Source: an uncultured Acidimicrobiales bacterium
GTDB lineage: Bacteria; Actinomycetota; Acidimicrobiia; Acidimicrobiales; SZUA-35
Length of the DNA stretch: 41,444 nt
Direction: 5' to 3'
Assembly (NCBI GenBank): GCA_937930695.1
Contig: CALHCB010000076.1
Coordinates: 1 to 41,444, forward strand
The translations under genes were made by a program, and so were the position numbers. How positions within the stretch are numbered: position 1 is the first letter of the stretch; every line of letters starts with the position of its first letter. Positions 1 to 9,268 of the stretch are shown here, one piece after another. The notes below the pieces were generated by a model. It searched no databases. It saw nothing but the letters and a program-made list of their open reading frames with translations, and was not told the origin of the DNA.

Positions 1-729
1 ACCGGCGGCGTACCACTGACAACCGCGTTGTTGGCGTATTGATCAGCCGTTGCCGTACCGGTCGCCTCGAAGTTCCAGGTCTCATCAAGATCCAGCAGAT
101 CATTAGTGTTGGCGTCACCAGACACATACGTCGCCGTGACATCGTCAGTCAGATCCGCAGGCGTTCCGTTGTCATCAACAACCGACACATCAGACAACGC
201 AACGTTGCCGGGATTGGTCACCGTGTAGGTCCACGTGACAGCTCCGCCCAGCGGCACATAGACGCCCGGTGCAACCGAGCTATCGACCGTATTGGTGCTC
301 TTGACGATGGCAATCTCTGGATCAGAACCAAAGTAGAAATCGTCATCATCGTCAGTGACGGGATCAGGTGTCGTGGTCGAACCATCAGGATTCGTCACAA
401 CCGGCGGCGTACCACTCACCACAGCATTGTTCTCATACTGATCAGCCGTTGCCGTACCGGTCGCCTCGAAGATCCAGGTCTCATCAAGATCCAGCAGATC
501 ATTAGAGTTGGCGTCACCAGACACATACGTCGCCGCAACATCATCGGTCAGATCCGCTGGTGTTCCGTTGTCATCCACAACGCCGACATTTGAGAGAACC
601 ACATCACCGGGGTTTGTCACCGTGTAGGTCCACGTGACAGCTCCACCCAACGGCACATAGACGCCCGGAGCAACCGAATTGTCCACGCCATTCGTCGCCT
701 TCACGACCGCGATTTGTGGGTCAGCGACG
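1..729 (-). repeat. Tandem 399-bp (133-aa) coding repeats, last two units nearly identical
   Basis: The unit at about 331-729 is repeated at 1-330, where the window cuts it. The same words recur exactly 399 bases apart: gatcagccgttgccgtaccg at 41 and 440, and accggcggcgtaccact at 1 and 400. Being a multiple of three, the period keeps the frame and adds whole 133-residue modules. Three more divergent copies lie at roughly 730-1119, 1120-1493 and 1494-1878. The high identity of the two terminal units compared with the older ones suggests recent duplication or gene conversion, so copy number may vary between strains. Confidence 0.88.
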
Positions 730-3700
730 ATGTAGTTCGAGGGGTCCTCGGACTCAATTGGCTCCCCGGCGACCGGATTGCCTTCAGCATCGGTCGTAAC
801 TGGGCCCCGTCCGGTTGCCACTGCATTGTTGCGGTAGGCCGACTCCGTTGCCGTTCCGTTCGCTCGGAAAACCCACGTCTCGTCGACGTCGAGAACTCCG
901 TCGTTGTTGGTGTCGCCAGAGGTGTAAGCGGCGAAGAAGTCATCCGTCGCATCGGCCGGCGTGCCAGCATCATCCTGGACTCGAGGGTTCGAGATCGGCA
1001 CATTGCCGGTGTTGTCCAGCACGTACTCCCAGATGATCGGGCCGTTGTCCGCCAGGAGAACTGGATCCACGTCGGCGTCGATGGTGTTGGTCGACTTTTC
1101 GAGCTCCATGCCGGGAGATGCGCCGTAGTAGTTCGCGGGGTCCGACGCCGGGAGCTCATTGGCAAGCGGGTCTTCCGCAATCAGATCTGCGGTGTTGGTG
1201 TATTGCCCGCTGATCGCCACCTCTCCCGTGTGCTCGTAGAGCCACGTCTCGGTCACGTCCAGCAGACCATCGGTGTCCGTATCACCGGACACGTAGGTCG
1301 GTGACCAGTCGTCGGTCGCGTCAGCAGGTGTACCGGCATCGTCGACGAACGATTCGACGGTCAGTTCGATGTTGCCGGTGTTCTCCACGAGGTAGGAGAA
1401 CGTCACTGCATCACCGGTGTTCACGAGCACGCCGGGAGCAACGTCAGAATCATTGCCATTGACCAGTTTCGTCAGCGCGACGTTGCCATCCACTCCGAAA
1501 TAGTGGGCAGGGTCGAGGTCGCTGATCGACGTTCCACCTGGTGTAACCGGGACGCCTGACGCAGTCGCCCAGTTCGCGTATTGCCCGGTCGTCGCAGTGA
1601 ATCCCGTCGCTTCGAAAAGCCATGTCTCGCCGAGGTCCAAGATGGTGTCGTTGTCGGTGTCGCCGCTGACGTAGCCAGCTGAGAAGTCGTCGGTGAGATC
1701 GAGCGGTGTTCCGTTGTCGTCGCTCACGCTGGTACCGGTGAGCGGCACGCTGCCCACTCCCGTGGTCACTGCATACGTAAAGGTCACTGCCGCACCAGGA
1801 TCGATGTAGACACCCGGCGCCGTCTGCGCATCGTCGCCATTCACGTACTTGATGACTTCGATGTCCGGATCAGCGGGAGGTGTCTCGACGGCAGCCGAGT
1901 CATCGTCGCCGACCTCTTGTCCAGAACCAAGACCGAAGGCAGTCACTGCGGCGGTGTTCAGCAGATCCTGCACAACGTTCGTCGTTGAACATGTCCAGGA
2001 GAACGTCTCGCCGATCCCCAGATTTGGAATCGTGCCGATCGCTCGATCGCAGTCGTCCTCGATGTCATCGTCGACCGAGATGTCAGTGAGCACCTCGAAG
2101 CCGATGTTGCGTACCGAGATCCGCCACACGGCGGTGTCGGTGAACGGAACAACAACCGTTTCGACCCAACCATCGGCGGGATCGAGCGGGTCGGTCGTCA
2201 GATCACAGCTGCCAAGAGCCGTATCACAGACCTCTTTGATGATCTCGACGTCCGGATCGCCGCGGAAACCGAGGTCGATGCTCATGTTCGTCAAATTGTC
2301 GAAGGTGTACGGATTGCCGAGATTGAACAGGTTCTCACCAGTCGGCTCTTCGCCAATCGGTGGATCGACCGTTGTGTTGGCGCTGAGAACAACCGGGCCG
2401 GAGCTGGTGTAGCCGAGACCCGAATCAAAGGCCTGCTGATCGACATCTTCGTTGTCGTCATTGTCAGCGGGGAGAGGGTTGATCGTTTGGGTGAACGTGT
2501 CGAGTGTTCCTCCGCTGAGCTCTGAGTCAGGGATTCGAACCTCATATGTTCCTTGCAGCAGATCTTCGAAGACGTAACGCCCGTTTGCATCGGTCGTCGT
2601 CGAGTCGAGGAAGATGAATGTGCCTGTCCCATCGTCGATCCACAGGTCAACGACGGTGCCCTGGACCGGAATGTCAACACCGTCGGTGTAGCGACCATCA
2701 ACATCAGCGTCGAGGAAGACAAGGTCGCCCAAGTTCATCGAGAGCACCTGGACGAGCACCTCATTCGACCGGATGAGGTCTGAAACGCTGGCGGTACGAG
2801 CGGCGAAACGGTTGACGTAGCGGTTTGCTGGCTGGTTCGGGTCGGCGACCGTACCCGCCTGGAACGTGTATTCGACCTGCACGCTGCTCTCGGACAGCAG
2901 AACGTCGGTCTGGATGAATCGGGCGGCCGTCGAGTCAGAGAACGTGAAGTCACAGGGAGCGATGCCAGCTACGAGCTCAGCCTGGGTACACCAGGTGACC
3001 GATCCGGTCGCGAGATCGTTCACAGGGTCGTTGGCGTCGTAGGGAATCGTCGCCGGGTCATCCGCTGAGTAGTACCAGGTCCCGTTGGTGACCTCGGTTG
3101 AACCATCGACCAACGAGGTCGTCGGGGCAACCATCCAATCCGTCAGTTCATAGCTTCCCGAGAAGTTGGAATCGAACTCGGTCCGCTGATTGAGCGGGTT
3201 CAGGGCGTCGCCGTTGTACGGCCACACGTCGATGACGTCGGGCGGCGAGAAGTCGAAGTCGGTTGAGAGATTCGTCCAACCAATGGTGTAGGTCTGGGTG
3301 TCGAGTTGCAGCTCGAGCGGAGCATCAACCTGCTTCACAAGCTGAAACTCACCGGATGCGACGACAGAGACGGTGCGCTCGTCCGAACGAGTGGACTCTG
3401 GCGACACGTCGCCATCCGAGCTGATCTCGACGTTGTTGATGAGATCAGTTCCCGGCTCGAGAAAGTTGTCGACCGTGGTGCAGATCGGAATCGGCCCGAT
3501 CGGAACGTTGGTTTCTCTGTCCCCGAGATCGAAGACCATCGTGGTGGTGCCGTCGCCGTTGACCGTCGTCGAACTCAGAGTGACGTTGGCATCGGGGTAG
3601 GCCTGGCTGGCCTGACAGAACGCGTTGAACGTGATGCCCGCCGGCAAGGTGTCGGTGATCTGCACGTTTGTGGCTGTCGCGGCGGTGACAGCAGTGACGG

Positions 3701-6266
3701 CCGGCTGGATCCACCAGACAACCGTGTCTGACCCCTGCACGTTGTAGAGGTCGTCATCAGTTGGTGACGTCGGGTCGATCGAGGTTGACTTAGTGACCCG
3801 AACCTGATGGCGGTTGAAGGTGAGTCGGTCGCCCCATGGCGAGTTTTCGTAGGTCGCGGCATCCATGTAGGTCGCCGAGTAGGCAGTCGAGCCGAACGTG
3901 CGGTTGGCGTTGTTGGCCAGGATGTTGCCGACGTCGATCGGCTCTCCGTCGCGGGGCCCACCGTTGTAGGTATCGAGGATCTGCACCGGCATCGAGACCT
4001 GGAAGTACTCGCTCGGGAGGACCTCGGCCACGATCGTCTCGTCGACGCGGATTCGCACCATTCCGATCATGCCGAGTGATGTCGCTGCGTCCGCATCAAA
4101 GCTGTACGGATCCTCACTCCAGTCGTTGTTGGGCGCGGTGCAATCTCGGACCGCTGCCAACTGGTTCGTCCAATCGTTGGCCGACGTGTCGTCCCCGAAC
4201 TCAGCCGTGGCGTACTCAACGATGATTCCATCGCCGGACAGACCGTTGCGGACGTACATCGTCTCGCCACCAGTCCACGTCGTGAGTGACATGGTGGTGT
4301 TGTCGAACGCATCGCAGATTGCGACGGTCTCGGAGGCCCACGGGAACGTGCCATCGTTTCGGAGCCAGAACCAGAACGTGGCGTTCTCCCCTGCTTGCAC
4401 GGGTGCATCACCCTGCGAGCACGCTTGCGTCTGACCCGCCATCAGAGACCCCTGCTGAATGCTGCTGTCGCTGCATGGCCAGATCGCCGCAGTGCCAGTC
4501 AAGGACCCGTCGGGGATTCGGTCGTCCGCCCACTCGTACGCTCCGAGGTGCTTGCTGAATCCACCGCGCTCATAGATGGCGACGTTCACTGCTCGATCGT
4601 TGTTCCCTGTCGGCTCTTCATCGGTCGTCGTCGTTGGATCGCCATCGTCGCCGAAGTTGCTCTGGTTCGTTGCGTCGACTGGATCGAACTTCGTGATCAG
4701 GTTGTCGAGGTTGTAGTCGCCGGTGATCGGGGCGTCCCCATAGTCCCAGGACGGATCGATCTGCTGATAGAACTCGCTCAGTGGGTACCAGACCCGCACC
4801 GAGCCAGCGAACGCGACATAGGGACCAGCGCTCAAGTCATTGCCGTTCGTACCTTCGATTGGAACCGGGTTGCCATCGGTGTCGACGTTGCTGACGGTGA
4901 TGTCGATTTCGTTATCGACTCGATCTTCGACACACGACCATGTGCCGCGAGCGCCCCAGTCTTCCTCCGGGCGATCGTCGTTCGGCAGGTTCGAGCCAGA
5001 GCCATACGGCGTGCTGTTGCAGCCCGTGAGCACCCACCCGTCGAACTCGGCCGGAATCAGATCGGAGAACGTGATGTCGCCCGCGAGAGCTGCCTGGCCC
5101 TTCGCACCGCCGTCGTACAGAACACTGATGTCCCACTGGTAGTTGACGCCGTATTCGACGACACCGGTGCTGGGATTTTCCCGCTCAGTCGTCTGGTAGT
5201 AGACGACCCGGTTGAACGGATTGGTCGAATCATTGCCTTTCGTGATGTCGAAACGAGGAGCGGCCGAGATGAAGACTTCTTCTGCCTCGAGCATGCTCGA
5301 ATCGTCGAACACCTGGGCGCGATCATCACCCGAGTAGACACGGGCATCGATGGTGAACGACGAGCCGTTCAACGAGGCTCCGTCGGAACGGATGTACATC
5401 GGGATGATCGACGTGCCGTTGTCCTTGGAACCGAGGTTGCACGTCACAGTGATCACACCGGTGCCTGGATCGACGTCGATCGATGAGACCGGCGAGACAC
5501 CTGTGGTCAGGCAGTTGGGGTGCAGCGAAGGAACCTCGACGACTGCGCCCACGTTCGGAGTGATGACCTGTTCGACAACGACGTCATTCAGGGGATTGGT
5601 TCCACCATCAGGAATGTTGTCTGCGGTGATCGTGTAGCCGATCGTTGTGATGTCATTCGTGCGGACAACGTCGTCGTAGGTTTCGCAGTCATCGCCCGGC
5701 GTCTGTGTCGGGCAGGTCCCAGTTGTGTCGAACGGACCGGTTCCGGTCTCAATCATTTGGTCTCCGCCCGGCGTCACGAAGTACCCGAGCACCAACTCTG
5801 GGAGGCCACTCACTCCACCGCCAACAGACAGATCATCGCCATCGTTGAACGTGAAGTTGTACGAGCTCGTGAACGGATCACCTGCGACGATCGGAGGTGC
5901 TCCGGGGGTGAAGTCCGTATCTCCTCCGACTGGCGACGAGTAGTACTCATTCGGATACGAGACGATGATCTGATAGTCGGATCCGTCCGTCAGGCCGGGA
6001 AACTCGAAACAACCGGTGACGGGGTCGGTCGTCACAACCGTGGAGGCCGACCCAGAGAGATCGACGAGCTCTACAGAGATCGGTGCGGTGAACGCAATCT
6101 CACCGCTGGCGCCTCCGTTGGTCTCGTCTCCTTGAGAGCTCGACCCATTCAAGTCGCGGAAGAAGCACCCGTCGATCCCGCCCGCGAGCGCTCCCGCTGT
6201 CGCTGGGAGAACCACCAGAGAACTAAGCAACATGAGCAACGCGGCGGCGATGCGGAAACGATTCAC
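1..6266 (-). CDS. Giant exported adhesin-like protein with SdrD_B/DUF11-type domains and tandem repeats (3' end beyond window)
   Basis: An uninterrupted frame of 2088 codons runs off the left edge, so the C-terminus (a possible sorting or anchor signal) is not visible. I start it at GTG 6266, preceded by GGAG seven bases upstream. The first 28 residues form a Sec signal peptide (MNRFRIAAALL, hydrophobic core, ATAGALA). What follows is extracellular beta-rich sequence: an SdrD_B-like segment near residues 30-110, long DUF11-like stretches, a clear SdrD_B domain at about 1177-1299 (NLGDLVFLDADVDG then DANGRYVFEDLLQGTYEV), a Cys-containing DUF11-like domain at about 1336-1459, and then five copies of a module with the pattern APGVxV...SGDxxxDxxLDLxETWxFEATG, similar to DUF7507-type domains. 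Acidic, Asn-rich loops suggest calcium binding. The family is usually surface-exposed and structural or adhesive. The function here is inferred; the domain architecture is read directly from my translation. Confidence 0.9.
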   Translation of the reverse strand, partial: MNRFRIAAALLMLLSSLVVLPATAGALAGGIDGCFFRDLNGSSSQGDETNGGASGEIAFTAPISVELVDLSGSASTVVTTDPVTGCFEFPGLTDGSDYQIIVSYPNEYYSSPVGGDTDFTPGAPPIVAGDPFTSSYNFTFNDGDDLSVGGGVSGLPELVLGYFVTPGGDQMIETGTGPFDTTGTCPTQTPGDDCETYDDVVRTNDITTIGYTITADNIPDGGTNPLNDVVVEQVITPNVGAVVEVPSLHPNCLTTGVSPVSSIDVDPGTGVITVTCNLGSKDNGTSIIPMYIRSDGASLNGSSFTIDARVYSGDDRAQVFDDSSMLEAEEVFISAAPRFDITKGNDSTNPFNRVVYYQTTERENPSTGVVEYGVNYQWDISVLYDGGAKGQAALAGDITFSDLIPAEFDGWVLTGCNSTPYGSGSNLPNDDRPEEDWGARGTWSCVEDRVDNEIDITVSNVDTDGNPVPIEGTNGNDLSAGPYVAFAGSVRVWYPLSEFYQQIDPSWDYGDAPITGDYNLDNLITKFDPVDATNQSNFGDDGDPTTTTDEEPTGNNDRAVNVAIYERGGFSKHLGAYEWADDRIPDGSLTGTAAIWPCSDSSIQQGSLMAGQTQACSQGDAPVQAGENATFWFWLRNDGTFPWASETVAICDAFDNTTMSLTTWTGGETMYVRNGLSGDGIIVEYATAEFGDDTSANDWTNQLAAVRDCTAPNNDWSEDPYSFDADAATSLGMIGMVRIRVDETIVAEVLPSEYFQVSMPVQILDTYNGGPRDGEPIDVGNILANNANRTFGSTAYSATYMDAATYENSPWGDRLTFNRHQVRVTKSTSIDPTSPTDDDLYNVQGSDTVVWWIQPAVTAVTAATATNVQITDTLPAGITFNAFCQASQAYPDANVTLSSTTVNGDGTTTMVFDLGDRETNVPIGPIPICTTVDNFLEPGTDLINNVEISSDGDVSPESTRSDERTVSVVASGEFQLVKQVDAPLELQLDTQTYTIGWTNLSTDFDFSPPDVIDVWPYNGDALNPLNQRTEFDSNFSGSYELTDWMVAPTTSLVDGSTEVTNGTWYYSADDPATIPYDANDPVNDLATGSVTWCTQAELVAGIAPCDFTFSDSTAARFIQTDVLLSESSVQVEYTFQAGTVADPNQPANRYVNRFAARTASVSDLIRSNEVLVQVLSMNLGDLVFLDADVDGRYTDGVDIPVQGTVVDLWIDDGTGTFIFLDSTTTDANGRYVFEDLLQGTYEVRIPDSELSGGTLDTFTQTINPLPADNDDNEDVDQQAFDSGLGYTSSGPVVLSANTTVDPPIGEEPTGENLFNLGNPYTFDNLTNMSIDLGFRGDPDVEIIKEVCDTALGSCDLTTDPLDPADGWVETVVVPFTDTAVWRISVRNIGFEVLTDISVDDDIEDDCDRAIGTIPNLGIGETFSWTCSTTNVVQDLLNTAAVTAFGLGSGQEVGDDDSAAVETPPADPDIEVIKYVNGDDAQTAPGVYIDPGAAVTFTYAVTTGVGSVPLTGTSVSDDNGTPLDLTDDFSAGYVSGDTDNDTILDLGETWLFEATGFTATTGQYANWATASGVPVTPGGTSISDLDPAHYFGVDGNVALTKLVNGNDSDVAPGVLVNTGDAVTFSYLVENTGNIELTVESFVDDAGTPADATDDWSPTYVSGDTDTDGLLDVTETWLYEHTGEVAISGQYTNTADLIAEDPLANELPASDPANYYGASPGMELEKSTNTIDADVDPVLLADNGPIIWEYVLDNTGNVPISNPRVQDDAGTPADATDDFFAAYTSGDTNNDGVLDVDETWVFRANGTATESAYRNNAVATGRGPVTTDAEGNPVAGEPIESEDPSNYIVADPQIAVVKATNGVDNSVAPGVYVPLGGAVTWTYTVTNPGDVVLSNVGVVDDNGTPADLTDDVAATYVSGDANSNDLLDLDETWIFEATGTATADQYENNAVVSGTPPVVTNPDGSTTTPDPVTDDDDDFYFGSDPEIAIVKSTNTVDSSVAPGVYVPLGGAVTWTYTVTNPGNVALSDVSVVDDNGTPADLTDDVTATYVSGDANTNDLLDLDETWNFEATGTATADQYANNAVVSGTPP

Positions 6267-6288
6267 GGAATGACTCCAAGAGCACGTG

Positions 6289-6306
6289 GCCGCTCGGATA
6301 AGCGGC
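6289..6306 (-). other. Small hairpin in the leader of the giant surface-protein gene
   Basis: GCCGCT and AGCGGC form a perfect 6-bp stem with a 6-base loop, about 23 bases upstream of the GTG start at 6266. It could shape the 5' leader of the mRNA. I see no match to a known riboswitch, and the role is unknown. Confidence 0.35.
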
Positions 6307-6454
6307 TCCATACGTTCTGAGTCGGCGTGGAGGTTCAAAAACTCCAGTGTTTTCGCCGGAAAACGACTGGAAAACGAGCCCTATGGCCCGAATTACTCGC
6401 CCTCGATCCCCCAAAGGAGGGGGAGAAATGCCGCGACGCTAGGTCGCCACCGAC

Positions 6455-6703
6455 TCAGCGCCTTCGCCGTCGGTCAGAATCCACTCGCCGAGCCCCGGCC
6501 ACAAAGGTCTCCGCCATGTCCTCGGGGAAGTCGTCGAGGAACGAACCCATTGCCTCGAGAAGCGCGGAAAGGCTCACGCCCTGATTGGCTGCATAGTCGT
6601 GCCACGCCGAGTGAGCCTCTTCACTTACAAATGCGTGAAGCGCTGGCCTCTTCGTTGGTTTTCCCACGGTGATGTCGTCCTCGATCGCTGTGAACGCTGC
6701 CAT
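6455..6703 (-). CDS. Small conserved protein, possible ribbon-helix-helix-like
   Basis: An 82-residue protein of the form MAAFTAIEDDIT...KRPALHAFVSEEAHSAWHDYAANQGVSLSALLEAMG...RRRRR. The central part (a short strand, then the helix EEAHSAWHDYAANQGVS, then a second helix) resembles small actinobacterial proteins with a CopG/Arc-like layout, which would make it a DNA-binding or antitoxin-like protein. The tail is strongly basic. The frame stays open further upstream (to 6811), but that extension looks unlike protein, so I start at ATG 6703; an ATG at 6736 is the alternative. Neither start has a clear Shine-Dalgarno sequence. No toxin partner is visible next to it. Identity as a regulator is a weak inference. 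Confidence 0.55.
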   Translation of the reverse strand: MAAFTAIEDDITVGKPTKRPALHAFVSEEAHSAWHDYAANQGVSLSALLEAMGSFLDDFPEDMAETFVAGARRVDSDRRRRR

Positions 6704-6828
6704 CTGAGCACAAAGACTTGGCAAGGATGAAGTCATCGGGCAGAAAACCCGACGAAGTGTCGGATGGTCACGTTTTTGAGGTGTCCTACGCCAACGCTGC
6801 CCGCCTGGCAACCTCCCTGGATCAGTAG

Positions 6829-7446
6829 CTAGGCAGGTCGATCGAGCGAGAACTGCTCACGCGTTGTTGCATAGTTCGTGCCCGCGAGCCTTCCCAGAGC
6901 ATCGAGTTTCACCGCGTCAATGCGAGTTCCGTCAAGAACCTCGTCGTCGATGTGGAACGCAACGACCTCGCCGAACGTCAGCACGTGCTCCAGGGGGGCG
7001 CTTCCCAACGTCATCTCGTTGATCACCCGACACTCAAGGACTGCCTTGGCCCCCTCGACACCCGGTGCATCAACCGATCCAAATCTCTTTGCCGTCAAAC
7101 CTGCCAGTTCGAACTCGTCGACCGAAGGCTCAACCGGCGCAGCAGTTGTATTCATGGCCACCGACATGTCGTGGTCAACCAGGTTGGCGGTGAAAACCCC
7201 ACTGGCGCGACAGTTGGCAAGGGTGTCTTTGACGTCGCCATCTGCCATTCCAGTCGAGAAGAGAACCACCGGAGGGTTGGTCGCCACCGCTTGAAAGAAG
7301 GAGTACGGCGCAAGATTCGGGACGCCGTCAGCTCCATAGGTACCGATCCAGCCGATGGGCCGGGGAATGATCAGACCTGTTGTCAGCTTGTAGGCCTCCG
7401 TTTGGTCAAGGTCAGCTACAGCGAAGGTCGTCATCGAGCGTTGCAC
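6829..7446 (-). CDS. Flavin reductase family protein (FMN-binding split barrel)
   Basis: A 205-residue protein of the flavin-reductase/DIM6-NTAB family. The N-terminal part has the family signature: KLTTGLIIPRPIGWIGT, NLAPYSFFQAVATNPP and DVKDTLANCRASG, which build the FMN site; the C-terminal half carries AVLECRV and FGEVVAFHIDDEVLDG. Members are cytoplasmic and use NAD(P)H to reduce FMN, sometimes supplying a monooxygenase. The length is normal. The start is uncertain: GTG 7446 gives MQRSMTTF, while ATG 7434 gives MTTFAVADLDQ; neither has a strong ribosome-binding site. It stands alone, so its partner or substrate is unknown. Confidence 0.88.
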   Translation of the reverse strand: MQRSMTTFAVADLDQTEAYKLTTGLIIPRPIGWIGTYGADGVPNLAPYSFFQAVATNPPVVLFSTGMADGDVKDTLANCRASGVFTANLVDHDMSVAMNTTAAPVEPSVDEFELAGLTAKRFGSVDAPGVEGAKAVLECRVINEMTLGSAPLEHVLTFGEVVAFHIDDEVLDGTRIDAVKLDALGRLAGTNYATTREQFSLDRPA

Positions 7447-7508
7447 ATATTGAGGATGCCAGCTTTGCCAACCTCGCCAGTCGATGCTCAGATCAGCGAC
7501 AATCCGAT

Positions 7509-7634
7509 TCAGGATTCTTGCAGCTCCTCATCGTTAACGAGAGGGAGGTGAATTCGGAACGTCGTTCCCTGGCCGATCTCACTGTCGACTTCACTACGAC
7601 CTCCGTAGCGAGTGACGAGCGATTGCCCAATCGT
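7509..7634 (-). pseudogene. Remnant of a sensor histidine kinase (C-terminal ATPase tail only)
   Basis: About 40 residues read SLVTRYGGRSEVDSEIG, then QGTTFRIHLPL, followed by an acidic tail and stop. This is the G2-box end of a HATPase_c domain, typical of NtrB/PAS-type kinases. Upstream in the same frame the sequence no longer resembles a kinase and soon runs antisense to the membrane-protein gene starting at 7673. No H-box, N-box or G1-box is present, and no response regulator is adjacent. I read it as the 3' scar of a deleted kinase gene. Confidence 0.7.
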
Positions 7635-7672
7635 GTTCTCAGAATTCCGCCGCTTCTGCCGACCTGACGGGA

Positions 7673-8746
7673 ATGGCTTCAAGCCCAACGGCTCCGACAG
7701 CCACAGGAACCGACCCTCACCAGCCGCACAGCTTGGCCAACGACTGCGAAGACGCTCCGGCTCTCCCGGGCGACTCCACCGAAATTCCGTTGTCACCTCG
7801 TCTGCGGTTCGTTGCGTATGCAGCGATTGCGACGTCTTTGCCTGCCGCCTTGATCCACGAGCTTCTCGGAGCTCCTCTGCTGTTAGTGGCCGTGCTGTTC
7901 GCGACTAAATCCCTCATCGATGGCTTGCACGACGAGGAATTCATGCCAGAGCAGCATCGCAACTTATGGGCCGCCGGTTCCGTGCTCGGCCTGTTGCTCT
8001 TGGTCTTCTTTGTCGTGTGGCTTTTCACGATCAGCCTCATCTCCACACCGCAAGCTGACCGACTGACAGGCATCACCGAAGACTCTGTCGCAATTTTCGG
8101 TGCGATCTTCGCCGGTTGGTTTGTGCTCTACGCATTCGTTCGAGCGATCGACCTGACAAACGTCTCGATTCGACCAAGTGCCGGGCCAATGATTGCTTTC
8201 CTGCTGATGCCGATCAGCCTCGTGGCTACCACTTCGGATCAGAGCGGTTCCCTCACTCGATGGGGGTTCGTTTTGGCGATCGGACTATTTCTGCTCCCAG
8301 AGCTGCGCGATTGGTTGAAGGCGATCGAAGGTTGGGCTCGACTATCCGTCGTCACCGCATTCGTCCTGGCGTATACCGTCTCCACGATTCAAGAGGGCCG
8401 GCCGGAAGGAACTGCTGTCGAAGTCTCCGGTCTCGTGGTTGCGCTCCACACTGAAAGCCATTCATCGATGGGCGAATGTTCCGACGAGAGCACGCAACCA
8501 ATGTTTCCGAACGGAGATGTCGTGTCGATCACAACTCAAACCGGCGAGACCACTACCTCCACATTGCACAATCGTCGGCGGGTCGACTCGACCACCTGCG
8601 AACTGCAGTTCAACGTCGAAGTCTCGAATTCGTCGTTGTTCTATGTCGTTCAAATTGGCCAAGACCAACCCAAGGTCCTCACGCATGCCCAACTGAGCGA
8701 ACCGATCGTGCTCGTGCTCGACGAGAATGATGCTGTGGCAGAATGA
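7673..8746 (+). CDS. Polytopic membrane protein with a C-terminal extracytoplasmic domain
   Basis: A 357-residue protein of unknown function. After a Pro/Thr-rich N-terminus come about six hydrophobic segments, near residues 44-78 (probably two), 98-123, 138-156, 169-186 and 197-240. The last ~100 residues are soluble, with two cysteines (GEC at about 267 and TTCELQF at about 306) spaced as if forming a disulfide, and a beta-sandwich-like pattern (GDVVSITTQTGE, LQFNVEVSNSSLFYVVQIG). Similar C-terminal modules follow membrane regions in other actinobacterial proteins of unknown role. It starts close to the kinase remnant on the other strand. Only the topology is supported. Confidence 0.8.
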   Translation: MASSPTAPTATGTDPHQPHSLANDCEDAPALPGDSTEIPLSPRLRFVAYAAIATSLPAALIHELLGAPLLLVAVLFATKSLIDGLHDEEFMPEQHRNLWAAGSVLGLLLLVFFVVWLFTISLISTPQADRLTGITEDSVAIFGAIFAGWFVLYAFVRAIDLTNVSIRPSAGPMIAFLLMPISLVATTSDQSGSLTRWGFVLAIGLFLLPELRDWLKAIEGWARLSVVTAFVLAYTVSTIQEGRPEGTAVEVSGLVVALHTESHSSMGECSDESTQPMFPNGDVVSITTQTGETTTSTLHNRRRVDSTTCELQFNVEVSNSSLFYVVQIGQDQPKVLTHAQLSEPIVLVLDENDAVAE

Positions 8747-9090
8747 GCAGAGAATTCGCAGTGCGGCGAGACCTCTCATTCGCTCTCGCAGATAGCGCCG
8801 GCGGCTAGTCGAAGAACGACGTAGCTGCGATGACTGCGTACTCGATCTAGTCAGATCGAATCCGGAACGGTGCGTCGAAACCTGACCTGGCCGCCTTCAG
8901 CGAAAGAGACGTTCGGGAGTCAATGAAGCAGGCATCAGAAAAGGTCATCCAGCGACCCACAATCCGCTATTGCTGGCTCTTGCGAAATACCTCTAGCCAC
9001 CAAAGCGACAGCTGGGATGTCACTACCGCTCGCCCGGGCCGCGCCGCTGAAGCTCCCGCGGTCAAGCCGCGGCCTCAGGCCAAAACGACG
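8747..9090. other. Intergenic region with two hairpins, no convincing gene
   Basis: No open frame here looks like protein. Two inverted repeats are visible: TCGATCT-AGTC-AGATCGA at 8842-8859, about 95 bases after the membrane-protein stop and possibly its terminator although no T-run follows, and CCGCGG-TCAAG-CCGCGG at 9056-9072. Otherwise I see nothing in it. Confidence 0.5.
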
Positions 9091-9130
9091 AAACCCCCGA
9101 CCCAAGCGAAAGCGCTCTGACCAGGGGTTT
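9091..9130 (-). terminator. Factor-independent terminator downstream of tRNA-Ala
   Basis: Read on the minus strand, AAACCCC and GGGGTTT pair around an inner stem AGCG-CTTT-CGCT, followed by TTTCGTCGTTTT. It lies about 22 bases after the tRNA. Between the two sits a perfect 16-bp palindrome, GGAACTCGCGAGTTCC (9134-9149), which could help processing or termination. Confidence 0.7.
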
Positions 9131-9150
9131 CTGGGAACTCGCGAGTTCCA

Positions 9151-9225
<75 letters not shown>

Positions 9226-9268
9226 GAAGGGACCTGCAATGCAGGGTTGCTGACGATAGCCGGAGCGA

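Noticed and set aside
1-1900. Repeats considered as a CRISPR array
   Set aside because: The period is 399 bases, in frame with a coding sequence, and there are no short direct repeats with unique spacers.
1-6320. Many open frames of 60-360 codons on the plus strand, for example 4395-5486
   Set aside because: They are antisense shadows of the giant minus-strand gene; their sequences are Arg-rich or low in recognisable motifs, whereas the minus frame has a signal peptide and clear domains.
6408-6424. CCCCC-AAAGGA-GGGGG hairpin as a terminator
   Set aside because: The stem is only five pairs with no T-run, and it lies between two minus-strand genes at a position that fits neither end.
8923-9120. 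65-codon plus frame before the tRNA
   Set aside because: It overlaps the tRNA terminator and has no family resemblance or good ribosome-binding site.
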